Shown piece after piece: positions 11,320-23,859 of a stretch of DNA of 64,000 nt (positions are counted from its first letter, which is position 1; each line of letters opens with the position of its first letter). Source of the DNA: Edolisoma coerulescens (taxonomy: Eukaryota > Chordata > Aves > Passeriformes > Campephagidae). A model generated the notes under the pieces. That model was not told the DNA's origin. It did no database searches and saw only the letters and a program-made list of their open reading frames with translations. Position numbers and translations under genes: made by a program. The stretch spans positions 156,222 to 220,221 of the forward strand of contig VWZW01000985.1 in the NCBI GenBank assembly GCA_013397115.1, given 5' to 3'.

Positions 11320-14300
11320 AACCAGAAACATTCCAGGAAGTGATTTCTTGGCTCTTATTGGCACTAAAAGATGCCAGGCTAATGGGGCAGACATCACTTC
11401 CTTTCAGACCCTCTCATTCTCTGTACATGGACCATTGCTTCCACATCTCCCATAGAAACAGAACATTTCTGTGTTGGTGGTGTTGTTATGGGAAAGTAGC
11501 TGCTGCATGGGAAAATTTGTGGCTCCAGTTCATATAGAAACCACAACTATAACTTGCATTAACATAAATCGGGAAGTTAAATCAACAAAGCCCATAGACT
11601 TCCCTGGGTGAGGGAAAGGAGAGTTTGGGTGGGCGTTCTCACCCTTCTGACCCTCCTTATGATCTCCAGGAAACTGGGAAGGGAAATATCTACCAAGAGC
11701 AGATGTTCCCAGCAGGAATATATAGATACACACACACACACACACACACACATGTACAGAAACACAGTCGTTTCAAGCCAGGTGTGTTGTCACTGATGGA
11801 TTTCCTGCCTCAGAACCCCATGGGACGTCAGAGCCAGGAGCCAGGGAGCCAGGGGTGGCAGATGGGAAGTGAAGTGTGCCACTGTTGGATGGAGGTTTGG
11901 TTGCCATCACACCTGAGCTGATCTCTCTTCTGGAAAAGGTGGATGCACAGCTGGAGAGCCTGTTTTCCCAGCGGACTTTAAGAAAAGAGAAGGAGCAGCT
12001 GATGGCCAGGCTAAGTGCATGAACACCACCTCAGCCCTGTGCCCAGGGCTGTGAGATAACCAGCAGGTGGGTGGGGAGGTGAGGCTGCAGGTGAAGCACA
12101 GCTGGCCCTGCATCTTCTCCCCTGGTGAGACTGGGGAGAGGACTCATGGGGCTGGCATCTCACATCCTTCCCAGGTCAGTGACTCGCTGTGAAGAAGTTT
12201 CCTTCCTGTCCCCAGTGTCATGCAAGTGCTGCCAAGCAGGACAGCTTTTATCTGTCTGAAAGCCAGAGCTGCCTGCACGCCCGGTTCGGTGCACGTGGAA
12301 CAAGCCCAGCGGTCACATCTGCACCTCTCCAAGTTAAAATAATGGATGCACTTAAAGCTTCTTGTTTTGGGGTTTTATCCCTTTGGAGTCTTGTTTTGCA
12401 GGAGGTCCTTCGGCTCAGCTGCTGAGTGAGGTCTGGATACAGAAGCCTGGATGCTCATCTGAGCCTCACCAAAAGCATTGGGACTCTGGGCACCTCATCC
12501 AGTGCCCTCATTCACCTCCCTCCTCCCTTCCTCTTTCCTTTCCTTCTCCTTGGTGCAAGTGCTCTGGGGCTGAGGCTTGAACAGTGCTAGCAAAGCCGAG
12601 CCTTGCTCTCAGCTAGGGTATCTTGGTGGTCACGAAGCTGAAAAAAAAATGATGAAGCTGGAAATGAAAAATGATGAGGAGCATTTTTATGGATGAACCT
12701 GAGAGCCTTGCAATGTCCCTGGGTTTGCACTGGAGGGACTGAAGCAGCAGATTAAGTGGTGTAGCCATGAGCAGAGAGAGCTTTGGCAGCAGAGCTCAGA
12801 GCTTCATGCTAAGCAGAGGATCACGTGCTGTCCTGCTCCTCTGAGGCCAGCATGACCTGAGTGGGACAGGGAGGTGACGAGGTGACGGGATGGTTTGCAG
12901 AGTTTTCAGACAGCACAGCAAAGCTCAGTATGAGTTTCCCAAAGCCAGTTCCTTTGCAGGAAGGATTGTGAACTCTTGTAAGTTCAACATCAAATACAGA
13001 TACCAAACAACCCCCCCTGCAAATCCGTTACTCAGGTCAGCTGTGGATGCAAGATCCCTTCTGTGTCAGATTACCCAGCACACGTGATGCTGCCAGCTTT
13101 GTGCCTTGTGTCACCTGCAGGACCATTGGAGTGGCACGGGCAGCCACTGCCTAATCCAGCCTACATCCTCCTGGTACGGAGGGGAACCAGCAAATAACTC
13201 TCACCACCTCTAACCCGACAGGCTTCATTCCACTCAGCACAGCACGCTGCTTTCTCTGCTCGAGCGGGAGCTCGAGGCCAGCTATGCAGCCTTGGGGTTT
13301 CATCTGGAGCCCCAGGAGAATGTCACTTCCCAAGTGACCATGCTCAGCACTCCAGCTGCACCCAGCAGGGCAGATCTCAGTGCTGAGTGATCACAGATAA
13401 TCTTAGTCACAGTTTAAGGTCTTTTCCCACTCTCCTGATGTAAGGAGGACCCCACAGCTCTGTTGCCCCGGGGATGAGGGCACACAGGGCTGTGCACAGG
13501 GCTGTGCCACCAGGTAGCGGTGTTCACGGGAGGAGGATGGTCAGGGTGAGAGGTAGCTCACATTGGGCTCTGCTGTCCCTGTACATTGTATTTGATGTAT
13601 ATTGGATACAGAGTTACTCAGGGCAGTTAAGGATGACAGCAAAGAGATGCAAAGATCTTAAAATAGTGCCTGACCAGGCGATACAAGCACACATAAAACT
13701 CAAGTGTCCTTGAAAAGGGGCAAGGGCTGCCTCCATGTGAATCAGTGCCTCCCAAAACCGAGACCCAGAGCCTTTCAGAGGCTCCCACGGGTATCAGATG
13801 ACAACACAGCAGTGGGCGAGGAACACAAAGCCGCCCCTGCATCTGTGAGGATGATGTGGGGCATAGAGGAGACCCTGGATGGGGATGGCTCGGGGGGCAA
13901 GTAGCAGGGAGGAATATGAGGCTGAAATCACAAATGGCAGAGAGAAAACCAGCGGGGAAATGAGTAACATATCAGCCTCAGCGTAGGTAGGTGACGGAGC
14001 CTGGGAACATGCCGGGTCTCTGAATCACCGGGATTTGTGCAACCTCGGTCCTGGCAGCGCTGGGCTCTCTCCGCCACGTCGGCTGAGTGTGGCCGGGCAG
14101 CCTTTTCTCCAGAGTGGTCAGCGGTGGAAAATGTGCAGGCAGCAGCCTGGTGTGACTGTAGGCAGCTGCTGGGGGGCCGGGCAGTGCCTGGGTGTCCTCA
14201 GCTCTGCAGGGCAAAGTGACTTGGAGGTGGCGAGGTGTTCGCATCTTCTCCGGGCTCCTGCAGTCCAGCACAACTCTTTAAAAGCCTCGCCCAAGCTTGG

Positions 14301-16240
14301 CTGGTTTAAATCACTTCAGGCTATTTAATCAGCACGTAAGCAGACAGAGCTTAAGGACTAATTTATAAGCTTGACACTGGCTAGAGTAACCCAGTGGGTT
14401 GTATAAGGAGCTGGGTATGCCACGATAAGCTTCCAGTGGAGGTGAGGACCCAGGAAGCAAGACCTCCAGCAGGAGAGCTCCAGCCTTGCATTACACACCA
14501 TTTTGGGAGGCAAGAGGAGTCTGTAGGAAACTCCCTGCAGTCTGGCGCTCTCCTGCCTTCACGCATTTTAACTGCCTGCAAATCCTCCTCCAGGAAACTG
14601 AGAATTAGCCCTGGTGCTAAATGACTTCGGAAGAGAGGATCCTCAGTGGGGATTATTGCTGGAAAGAATAACAAGGCTGGATGTGTAAAGCAGTGAAGAG
14701 GTCACCGGCCAGCTCCTGGGAAGGACACGTCCCTCCCATCTCACCAGCCTCCAGGTCCTTCCTATAAACTGGGCAGTTTTTCTGTTCCCTTGGCAGCTTT
14801 TCAGAGCCTCTCTGTGATGGTTTCTGCTCTGTTTGCCACTGCAGTTTTGCTCTATCTGGGTAAGAGGGAGAAGGAAGGATAAGTCCCACTGTCTGAGCTC
14901 AAATCACTTTCAGCCATGACTTAAACATATCAGCTTGAACCAGCTGAAGAGCTTGCCAACACAGAGGGTCTCATTCCTGTCCTTTCTCCTGCAGCTCCGG
15001 GCCACCAGCCCATCCTCCCCTCTATCTTAACCCTCATGCTGGGTAACTCGGCCCTGTCTTAGCAGAAACCTGTTCCCTTTTTTCACTCAGTTATTTTTGT
15101 GCCAGATTAGTAGTTTGGGTGTGTGGAGGCTGCGCAACACCGAAGCTGATGCAAGGGAGAGCGACGGGGTGGGGGTGAGGGATGGTTCCAGGCAGCCTGT
15201 GGGTGAAAGATACTCACTATGGAGACAAATGCTGCAGCAGAGCTGGTTACGAGGTCACACGGGGTCAGACGAAAAGCAGAGATGTCATTTGGGGTTACAG
15301 TGACAACTGGGGTTAAAGGCCTGAGACTGAGGGAAGTGGGCAAGGCTGCTGAGAGGTTCCTGGGACAATCCCAGCAGCAGTTTGGGAATGACTACTGTGA
15401 CGTGGTGATGGCTGGGAAGTGCCTTGGGAGCACTGTGGCTGCACCAGACCTTGCTTGCACCTCATTTCAGCCTGAGCCCTGCCCCATCACTGTGTGGCAC
15501 TTGCTGGCTGAGTGGCAGTGGCATGGTGGGATGGTGGGGTCCCAGTGCCACGGCTATAGGATAAGCCTGGTTAGAGGTAGCAGAGGGTTGGACTTGTAGC
15601 TACCACATTCCTGCTCTTAGCACAGTTCTTTCCATTTCACCTCTGGAAACCTTCTCTTCAAGGCCTGAAGTGTCTGTGGAGCAAATTGTCCTTGAAAATG
15701 AGCCAGGGCACAGCCCTAAAAGCTCTGGGTGCTGCAACCAGGGTAATTCTGTAATAAATGTAACCTTTCTGGCAGCACAAGAGAGCAATTAAGGAACCCT
15801 TAATTTTTAAGGGTCCTCAAAAGCACGCCACTAATGTCTAGCCAGAAACATGGGAAAATTTAGTCAAACCAGCCTGGGTACTCAAGGGACTATCCTGCCC
15901 TACAAGCCTTCCACCACCATTCTGTCTCTGCCCTCCTTCCCTCACCCCTTTCCTCAGCCATCCTTCCCCTGCTTCCCTTCCCAGCTATCCTTCCCTACTT
16001 GTGAACAAAGAAACTTAACAAAACAGTGCTCCACTGACGGGAAGGGAGGCAAGGGAAACAGGAAAGCAGATAATATAACAACAAACAACCACCCCATCCA
16101 AAGTACACAGAGAAGTGTTCATCTCTCCCCTTTCTCCTTTCTTTTCTGTGGGCTCTAGGAAAACTGGCTGCTGCCTTCATCCTGCAGCCTTCCACTGTGT
16201 CAGTTCACTGGTCTCAAGCTGCAGGCTGTGTATTTCTCCC
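11320..16240. other. Intergenic sequence, no gene seen
   Basis: Apart from an (AC)n run there is no recognised element. A small CpG-rich patch lies near 14020-14260. A short stem of two 8-base arms (ACCCTTAA and TTAAGGGT, loop of three T) lies at 15796-15814. No coding exon was recognised. Confidence 0.6.
11728..11752. repeat. (AC)n microsatellite
   Basis: Twelve and a half AC units, with a short TATATAGATA run before them. Confidence 0.98.
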
Positions 16241-16243
16241 AGG

Positions 16244-16316
16244 CATCCATCCATTCATCCATCCATCCATCCATCCATCCATCCATCCATCCATCCATCC
16301 ATCCATCCACCCACCC
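16244..16316. repeat. (ATCC)n microsatellite
   Basis: About eighteen CATC units with one interruption (CATT) near the left end and a CACC-type end on the right. It is the same motif, on the opposite strand, as the ATGG array at 7.7 kb. Confidence 0.98.
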
Positions 16317-16569
16317 CATTAGCCAGTACTCATCAGAGATGCCCTTAGCAGGAACTCCATACTGTCCTCTCTCAGAATAAGACTCACAAAATAGAGTCAA
16401 AACTCAAGGGCAGCTGTGTTTTATGCATGATTTCTGATTCTGATTGTGCTGAGCCCAGGTCTCAAGGTCATGGAGTGAGAGGAGTTTGACCCAGGAACTT
16501 GCAGACCTTCAGTTTCCACCACCAGGCTCACCTTGTGCTCAAGCAGGAGTGAAAGAGGAGTGACTCAGA

Positions 16570-16826
16570 CTCACAGAATCAGTTGGGTTGGAAAAGATCT
16601 CTGAGATCATCGAGCCCAACCTATGACCAATCATCACCTCATCAACCAGACCATGGCACTGCATGCCATGTCCAGTCTTTCCTTAAACACCTCCAGGGAC
16701 AGTGACTCCACCACCTCCCTGGACAATCCATTCCAATGTTTAGCAACCCTTTCCATGAATAATTCCTCCTGATGTCCAACCTGAACCTCTCCCGGTGCAG
16801 CTCGAGGCTAATTCTGTCGTTACTTA
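16570..16826 (-). mobile_element. CR1 LINE, 3'-end copy (second subfamily)
   Basis: Antisense CR1: CACAGAATCAGTTGGGTTGG, AAAAGATCTCTGAGATCATC, GAGCCCAACCTATGACC, CATGCCATGTCCAGTCTTTC, ACACCTCCAGGGACAGTGAC, TGGACAATCCATTCCAATG and CCTGAACCTCTCCCGG. The GAGATCATCGAGCCCAACC wording marks a subfamily different from the copies at 8.8, 11.2, 26.5 and 28.1 kb. Confidence 0.93.
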
Positions 16827-17467
16827 CCTGGGAGAAGAGGCTGACCCCACCTTGCTGCAACCTTTGCAGGTAGCTGCAGGGAGCATGGATGAGGATCAGG
16901 AGCATGGGGAGGTGCACTCTGGCTGCGTGGCCTGGTGAGTGACGTGGTGCCAGGCGAGGACAAGCTGTTCCCTGGCTCGTTATTGTTACCAGATGAGTGG
17001 GGGACTTTTACAATCGCTGGGTTTGGATAATCAAATTCTGATTGTGACAGAGGAAGAAGAGCTGCCCTCCTCTTCCTTCCTGCACCCCACACCAGGCACT
17101 CAGCTCCCTGCCCTCCCGCAAGGCTTTGTTCCTGGGGATGACGTACAGCAGCCCGGACGTGACTGTGGGTCCCACACCCCCACGACGCCCTGCTCTGTCT
17201 GGGGTTATTGTGTGATGCCCAGAACAATGTGCTGTGGTTAGGGATGCCTGGGAGAGCGCCGGGAGGCTCCCTGCTTCCCCTCTCCCTGCTAGTGCTGGGG
17301 GAGGCAGCTTTTGGCCATGTGGTAGCTGTGGGTTTGGTGGAGGTCCCCCAGCAGGGGAGGAGATGCAGTCACCAGTGCTGTTCCTAGAGAGGAAAGCTGG
17401 CGTTTGGCACTGCTGAGCCACAGATGCACTGTGTGTCTTGGGTATGGGATGGCCCTGGGCGCTGTAG

Positions 17468-18125
17468 GATGACAGGATAGCTCATGTGGGAAGGGACTGC
17501 AGGAGGTCTGCAGCCCAGCCTCTTCATCTTGCCAGCTCTGGGGTCAGACCAGGTTGCTCAGGGCTTTATTGAATCGGCTCTTGGAAACCTCCAAGGTTGG
17601 AGGCAGCACAGCCTTTCTGGGCATCCTGTATCAGTGCTGAACTGTCCTCCTCATAATGGGAACGTTTTTTCGTGTATTCAGTCTGAACCTCCCTGGTTTC
17701 AGCTTATGTCCAGTGTCTGTTGTGTTCCCCTTGTGCACCTCTGTGTACAGCTTGACTTTACCATCTTCATATCCTCCCTGCAGGTATTGGGGGTCACTGT
17801 CAGATCCCCACCAGAGCTTCTCTTCTCCAGCCCTGCTTGCTCAGCCTCCCTTCCCAGGCTGTGTGATCCCACAGGGCTGTGTGAGCTCTGACTGTCTTGA
17901 TGGCCTTTCCCTGGACTCTTTCCCATGCGTCCCCATCTCTCTTGTACTGGAGGCTGTTGCAATATCCAGTCATGGTGTCAGCAGGGCTGAGCAGAGGGGA
18001 GGAATTGCCTTCCTCAGCCTGCTGTCGATGCTCTGTCTAATACAGCCCGAGGGCCTGTTTGCCTTCTTTGCTGTGATGATGCATTGCTGAGTCAAGGTCC
18101 TTTCTGCACAGCTGCTTCCCCACCA
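17468..18125 (-). mobile_element. Older CR1 LINE, antisense 3' region
   Basis: Diverged antisense CR1. Recognisable stretches include GGGAAGGGACTGCAGGAGGT, AGACCAGGTTGCTCAGGGC, CAGTCTGAACCTCCCTGG, TTCCCCTTGTGCACC and TGTCTAATACAGCCCGAGGG, followed by GCCTGTTTGCCTTCTTTGCT. The last is the usual CR1 'treated as important / loses to' 3' UTR region read backwards. It is about 650 bases long and more diverged than its neighbours. Confidence 0.8.
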
Positions 18126-18929
18126 GTCAACCCCAGCCTCTGTTGTAGCCTGGGGGTTACAGACATGAGACTGTGGCATTTGCCCTGTATGAAGTCCATA
18201 AATGTCCTTGCAGTATCAAGCCAAAGAGAGTGAGGAGCCAGCAAGTGCCTTGTGGACTTGCCCAAGTCACAGGCACGTTTACTTTGTAATGGTTTGGAAA
18301 GTCCCTTCTAGGAGACCATACCCACACCTTAGCAGGGAGAATCTGCTTATTTGGGATGTTGTGATGGCTGGAAGCTCAGGCAGGGGTATGGGTCAGTGAT
18401 ATAACCAGGAACAGCAGAACTGCTCTCACAGGAAAACCTCCTGCACCACCCAGTGCCGAGGCGGGGACTTGGGGAACACTGGGGGACATTGGGTTTTTCA
18501 CACCAGTATGTCACTCCAAAATCTTCAGGAGTTAGGGGCTTCTGTGTCCTCCAGCAGCCATGGTACTGACAGGAGGGAAGGGGAAATGTGTCTTTGGGAG
18601 TCCCTTTGGCTGCCTTGGTGTGTCCCTCAATACACATTCTGTTTACACGGCCATTCTGAGGAGTCGGGCGCTTGTGCATTGCAAGCAGCCGAGCTTCGCG
18701 TCATTTGGACTTCTCTGTCCTGGCTTGCTGGTTGTTTCCCCTTGTGCCCAGGTGCCCCTGGAGCCAGCTCTCAGAGACAGTTGGGTGTGGGGCATGTTTG
18801 GTCCAGGATCTGTTAATTGCCTTTCTTTGCTGTGTGCGAGTCCTTGGGCCAACAAGTGTGTCAGGAGATGGGCACTGCCTTTGGTGGAGACAAGGCAGAA
18901 TAATGTTCCTCCCTGATAAATACCCAGGG

Positions 18930-19458
18930 AGAACAGGATCCTTACTGGCCCTCGTGAGACCCCACCTGGAGTGCTGTGTCCAGATCTGGGGTCCTCAGGA
19001 CAAGAAAGATATGGACCTGTTGGAGCAGGTCCAGAGGAGACCACGAAGAAGCTCAGAGGGCTGGAGCTCCTTTGGAGACAGGCTGGGAGAGTTGGCGTGG
19101 ATCAGCCTGGAGAAAAGAAGGCTCTGGAAAGACCTTAGAGAGCTTTCCAGTAATTGAAGAGAGCTTGTAAAAAAGAGTAGAGTAGATACTCTTACACGAG
19201 TAGGTAGTGATAGGACAAGGGGGAATGTTTTTAAACTAAGAGACAAAGGAGTCTAGATGTTAGGAAGAAATTCTAGACTCAGAGGGTGGTGAGGTACTGG
19301 CACAGATTGCCCAGAGAGGCTGTGGATCCGTGGAAGTGTTTGAGGCCAGGTTGGATGGGGTTTGGAGCAACCTGGTCCAGCATCCCTGCCCATGGCAGAG
19401 GGGTTGGAATGAGATGATCTTTAAAGTTCTTCCAACCCAAACCATTCCGTGATTCATG
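18930..19458 (+). mobile_element. CR1 LINE, 3'-end copy
   Basis: Sense CR1 with long 3' UTR: CCCACCTGGAGTGCTGTGTC, CAGATCTGGGGTCCTCAGGA, GACCTGTTGGAGCAGGTCCA, CAGCCTGGAGAAAAGAAGGC, GGTGGTGAGGTACTGGCACA, GCCCAGAGAGGCTGTGGATC and CTTCCAACCCAAACCATTCC. It ends at GTGATTCATG. Confidence 0.95.
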
Positions 19459-19459
19459 C

Positions 19460-21690
19460 GAAGTGAGACATGTAGGAACATGTCATTGCTTTTCTGTGGA
19501 TGAAGACAAAGACCCCCTTGGCTCCCATTCTTCTCCAGCTTACCACAGCAGCCGTGCAGGGTCTCACCCTCACCACAGAAAGGTCCCTTCCCCAGACCAG
19601 AGTATTTATTCCCAGGACTTCCCCGCCCCAGGGCTGCTCATTCATCTCTCGCAGACAGAATGGAGCCTGTCACAAGAGCAGATGCAGAGCAGGCAGAGCT
19701 CCCCATGAGACCCTTCACCACCAGAGATGATAAACAGATGGGGAAATCTGCTGGGAAATGCATTGACGTAAGGAGGTGAGAGGCTGGAGCAGTGTCCCCA
19801 AGGAGGTGGAAGCACGCTGAGAAAGCTGGCTGCAGGGCCCGGTGCACAATGGCTCTTTGATTCCCCCAGACGCTGCTAATGGGCCGTTTCCTCTCCCAGC
19901 CCTCCCTGTGGATCGGAGATGTCTTGCTCGATGTCTTGCCCTCCTGTTATCTGTCTCCCTGACTTCTCTCTGGGATTTCCTCAGATCAGGCTGCTGGGTC
20001 ATCCCAGGCTAGTGTCCCTCGCAGGATCCCTCTGTCCCCAGAGCTGCTGTGGCCAGAGCATTTCTCTTCAGAGGATAACTTGCTGCTGCAGCATGTGTGC
20101 ACAGAGCATGGGGAAGCCTCAGCCTTCCCATCCAGAGGGAGAATTGTGCTCAGGTACTTCAGGACTTCAATCTGACCTGACAGCCCTCCTTGGAGGGGTT
20201 TTCACACCAGGGCTGCACCCTGCTGCATCAATCCTTCTTGGAAGGATGGAGCCATCCATGCAGTTGCCATCCATGCAATTATTTGTATAATCTACGTGAT
20301 ATACCTCTCCCTTTCCGTCCAAAAATTAAACGTGGGAGCCCCTGGCAGCCCACTGTCCCAGCCAGGCATGCAGCTACCAGGACAGCAATGCTGGGACCAC
20401 CACACTGGGCGCAGGAGGGACAGGCACTTGCCTGAGAAATTCATCCCTACAGCATTGAGGTGCTGAGCAGGTCTCTATTATCAAATTTTAATTACTGTGG
20501 CTGAATTTTAATAGAGAAACTGTGCAATTCCACTTTGCATCCCATCCCCCAGGCCAGGTCGCTCTCATCACAGTCCCTGATGTTGCGGCTACGGGTTTTT
20601 TTGGCTAATGCAGCAGAAATTCTTATTGGATTTGGAAATACAAGAAATTAGTTGCCCTGGGGGAAGGGGAGGCAGAGGGCTGCCTGGCATGCAGAGCTGC
20701 CAGGAGGGTCTGACAGCCAGACATAGATTGCTGTTTATAATACTTAATAGCGAGCAGCTCTACTGAGTCCTTTCTTTATTCATTTCTCTCCCTAGCACTT
20801 CACAGCATGCAATAACTTGGATTTATAAATTAAACATGTTCCTTGTTTTAATACATCATCTACTTCTTATTCCATAGTCCCATAATGGGATTTTTAATTG
20901 CCTGTCATAGAATCGTGCATCCTCCTGGCAGCCTGGGAGTGCGAGTGGAGCCACGAGTTCATTGGCCCATGTTGGTATTAAATGGTGCATTTAAATCTTC
21001 ACATTAACAAAAGCAAGGAACACGAGCGAAATGTGGAACAGTCATCATTAAGAAGAATTGTTTTCTGTGGCAGAAAATGAGGAAAAGCAGGCCAAAAATA
21101 CAAACAGATTTCCCTCCCCCCCGCTCCCCAAAGGGAAAAGCGTTGCACAGTGTTTTAATTATTGCTAGGTTTAATTTCAACTGATGCGTATCCAACAGCT
21201 TGAGCCCAGATTAGAGTCCAAAGGGCTGAGGCAGGGGCTGGAAGACCCACTCCAAGGGTGGCCACACACACATTATCTGGTGCCTAAATTGGACCATCCA
21301 GCTCCAGACCCCTGTCCTGCTGCATCTGCTGCAGAGCCAGGGCTGCTTTTTCCCTGCTTCTGTGCTCAGCAATGCTCAGATCTGTGTGGCTGGGTGAGGC
21401 AGCCCAGCCAGGATGTCCCTGCCAGAGCCCAGGAACCCTGGGCAGGAGGGGACACAGGGGAGGGAGATGCAGAATGGGGCAGCAGGTCCTGTCCTGCTGC
21501 TGTGCTCAGCCTCGGGGCAGCCAGTGAGCCCCGTGGGCTGCTCAGGTCCCTGCACCCAAAGCAGGTGTGCTGGGGGACAAGGGACAGAAAAAGGCAGAGA
21601 AAAGGTTAACAGGGATGGAGCTGCTGCCCTGATGCAATTTAATGTGATTTCCTCTTGCAACACTTGAATATCTGCTCTTTGTAAGAATTG
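19460..21690. other. Intergenic sequence, no gene seen
   Basis: The left half is moderate-GC unique sequence. The right part (about 20720-21190) is AT-rich with many TAAT/ATTA cores and contains no recognised repeat. No exon was recognised. Confidence 0.6.
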
Positions 21691-21799
21691 GCTGTATCCA
21701 AGAGCTTTTTATCGCTGCTTCCCCTTCCTGGCAAAACAAAGTTAAATCCTCCAACCTTTCTACTTTTTCGTATCTTAATCTTTTTAAATTAATTAACAT

Positions 21800-23850
21800 C
21801 TTTGCCAAAGTGTGCCCTAAATAGGAGACTTGGTCCAGCTGAGACCTTATCAGCATGGAGGCAATTTGAGCAATTACCTCCTCTGGCTTACACACAGCAG
21901 TCCAGTCTTGCATCCAGGAAGGAGATTTGCTTCTGTTTGCTTTTGTTGGTGTTTTCCCAACTGCAGATTTCTCATTCCCATCCTTTGTGAATTGCCATTT
22001 CCCTTCCATTTCTGCTGTACTGTCACTGGGTAAGAGCTCCCCAGTGGGTACCCTGTGTTTGATATCGCTCCTGTCAGAGCCACAGTTTGTGCTGTTATTT
22101 AGCAGATTTCATCTTACTCAGTTCAGGCTTTTTCTCCAATTTTTCCAGGTAATTTTGAATTCTCATCCAGTCCTCCCAGGTGCTTGACATCCAGCACAAC
22201 CTGCATATTTTAGAAATGCATTCCCTGGGCCATCGCTTGAGTCAGTCAATGAAAATGCTGAACAGAATCACCTTTGTGCCTGATCCAGGAAGACCCTGCT
22301 CAAAATCTTTTCCTTGTGTGACTGAAAACTATCTGCAGTGACTCCAGGTGTATTTTATTAAATTTTTCCTAAATTCCCTTTCTCATATTTCCTTTATTTA
22401 AGAGAATTGGTAAAATGTCCAATGGGACTATTTCAAAAGCTTTGCCTAAATCACAGCACATTTCAGCCGCCCAAGAGGGAACCCGAGCTGAACATTACTC
22501 TGGTTTGGGCAATTTATTTTTGACAAATTCATCTTCTCATTCCTATGTTCTCCTCTGGCTTTGTATCAACTGTTTGTTTAATAATTTGTTCTGGGACTTT
22601 TCCAAGACTCAGAGTTAGGCTCCTGGTGTATAAATCCAGCTTTTTAAAGGGCGATATTGTGCCTGCTGGTTTCTGCTCCATAGGGCATTTCCTAGCCCAG
22701 GGTGTCTGGGAAAAACCTCCCAACTCCTTCCTCGGCTCACCTCCCATGGGGTCATCCTCTGCTTGTGCTGACTCCATCTCCTGTGTCCCACCTAAACCAT
22801 CTCTGGATGGTTCCTTTCTGCTCCACCCCTTGGTTTGGTTAACTGGTAATTACAGTCAGTCAGCTGATGACCAGGAATCTTTTTTGTGAACACAGCACTG
22901 GCTTTTCTCAAGTCATCCCTTGGTTCCTCTCCTTCCTCTTTCTTCTCCTGATGTGTTTACAGATCCTCCTGTTGCCTTCCCACCCTTGCTCACTGAAACT
23001 CATTTGAGCCTTCCTGTGTGGTTTCATAATGGGGCAGTTTTTGATGTAAATACATAACGAGCTCCCACAGTGCCTGCCTCCCTCTGCCCTGGGTTTGCAG
23101 CAGGGCCACTGGTGTTGAGCTCAGTGATCACATTTTCTGCCTTCCTCCGGGCAGGATAAACCACCCAATGCCTTTAGGGCTTTTCCCTGCTGTGCTGGCT
23201 CTCCTGCTCCCCCAGGAACTATCCACAGCTTCCCCATGTGTGCCAAAATCACCTGGTTTGGGTCCAGCGTCCCTCTGCCCTGCTCTTGCATCTCCCTGTT
23301 TGTGAGAATGATTATTTTTGCCACCTTTTGACTGCTCTCCACAAAATCACTGTCCCTCCAGTTCCCAGCTGGCTCCTCGTGGTGAGAGCCTGATGTAGGT
23401 ACTGTTTGTCCATCGGAGCTGAAATGTTGTCCCCATCATCCTAGGGATTCACTGGACTGGGATTCCGGCTCATTTCCAGTTGTGGGTAATTAAAATAACA
23501 TTCCTCGCTTTCCCTGTTGTTGATAACTGGAAGAACCTCTCCTACCTCCTCCTCAGCTCTGCTGCCATGGCCACATCCCAGGCCCTGCTGCGTGCCCTCC
23601 TGGGACTGCCTTCCTTTCCTTTGCTCTTCCCAGATTTTCTCCGTAAGGACAGAAATAGGTTTCTGTGCTGTGCATTCTCTGAGCGTTGTGTCATCGCTGT
23701 GAGTGTGCCTTCGGAATTCACGATGTGTTTATTTATCTCCTAGACTCCTGGGGGAGGTTGATAATCACTGCATTGCCCTTTTCCCTCTGTTGGGTCACCC
23801 TTAAACCAGAACTGTAATTTCTCCAAGAAAACTGGATCCTCCCCCATCTC
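21800..23850 (-). mobile_element. Ancient CR1/L3-type LINE fossil, about 2 kb, antisense
   Basis: The whole stretch reads as the complement of an old CR1. Phrases I recognise, in order, are GGTCCAGCTGAGACCTTATC with CAATTACCTC (3' UTR side), CCAGGTAATTTTGAATTCTC, AATGCTGAACAGAATC, TTCAAAAGCTTTGCCTAAAT, TTTTTGACAAATTC, TGTTTGTTTAATAATTTGTT with CTGGGACTTTTCCAAGACTC (reverse-transcriptase region), and GTGGGTAATTAAAATAACAT (endonuclease side). The order from right to left, endonuclease then reverse transcriptase then 3' UTR, is the correct order for a minus-strand ORF2. No long frame survives. Boundaries are approximate. Confidence 0.72.
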
Positions 23851-23859
23851 CTGTAATTA

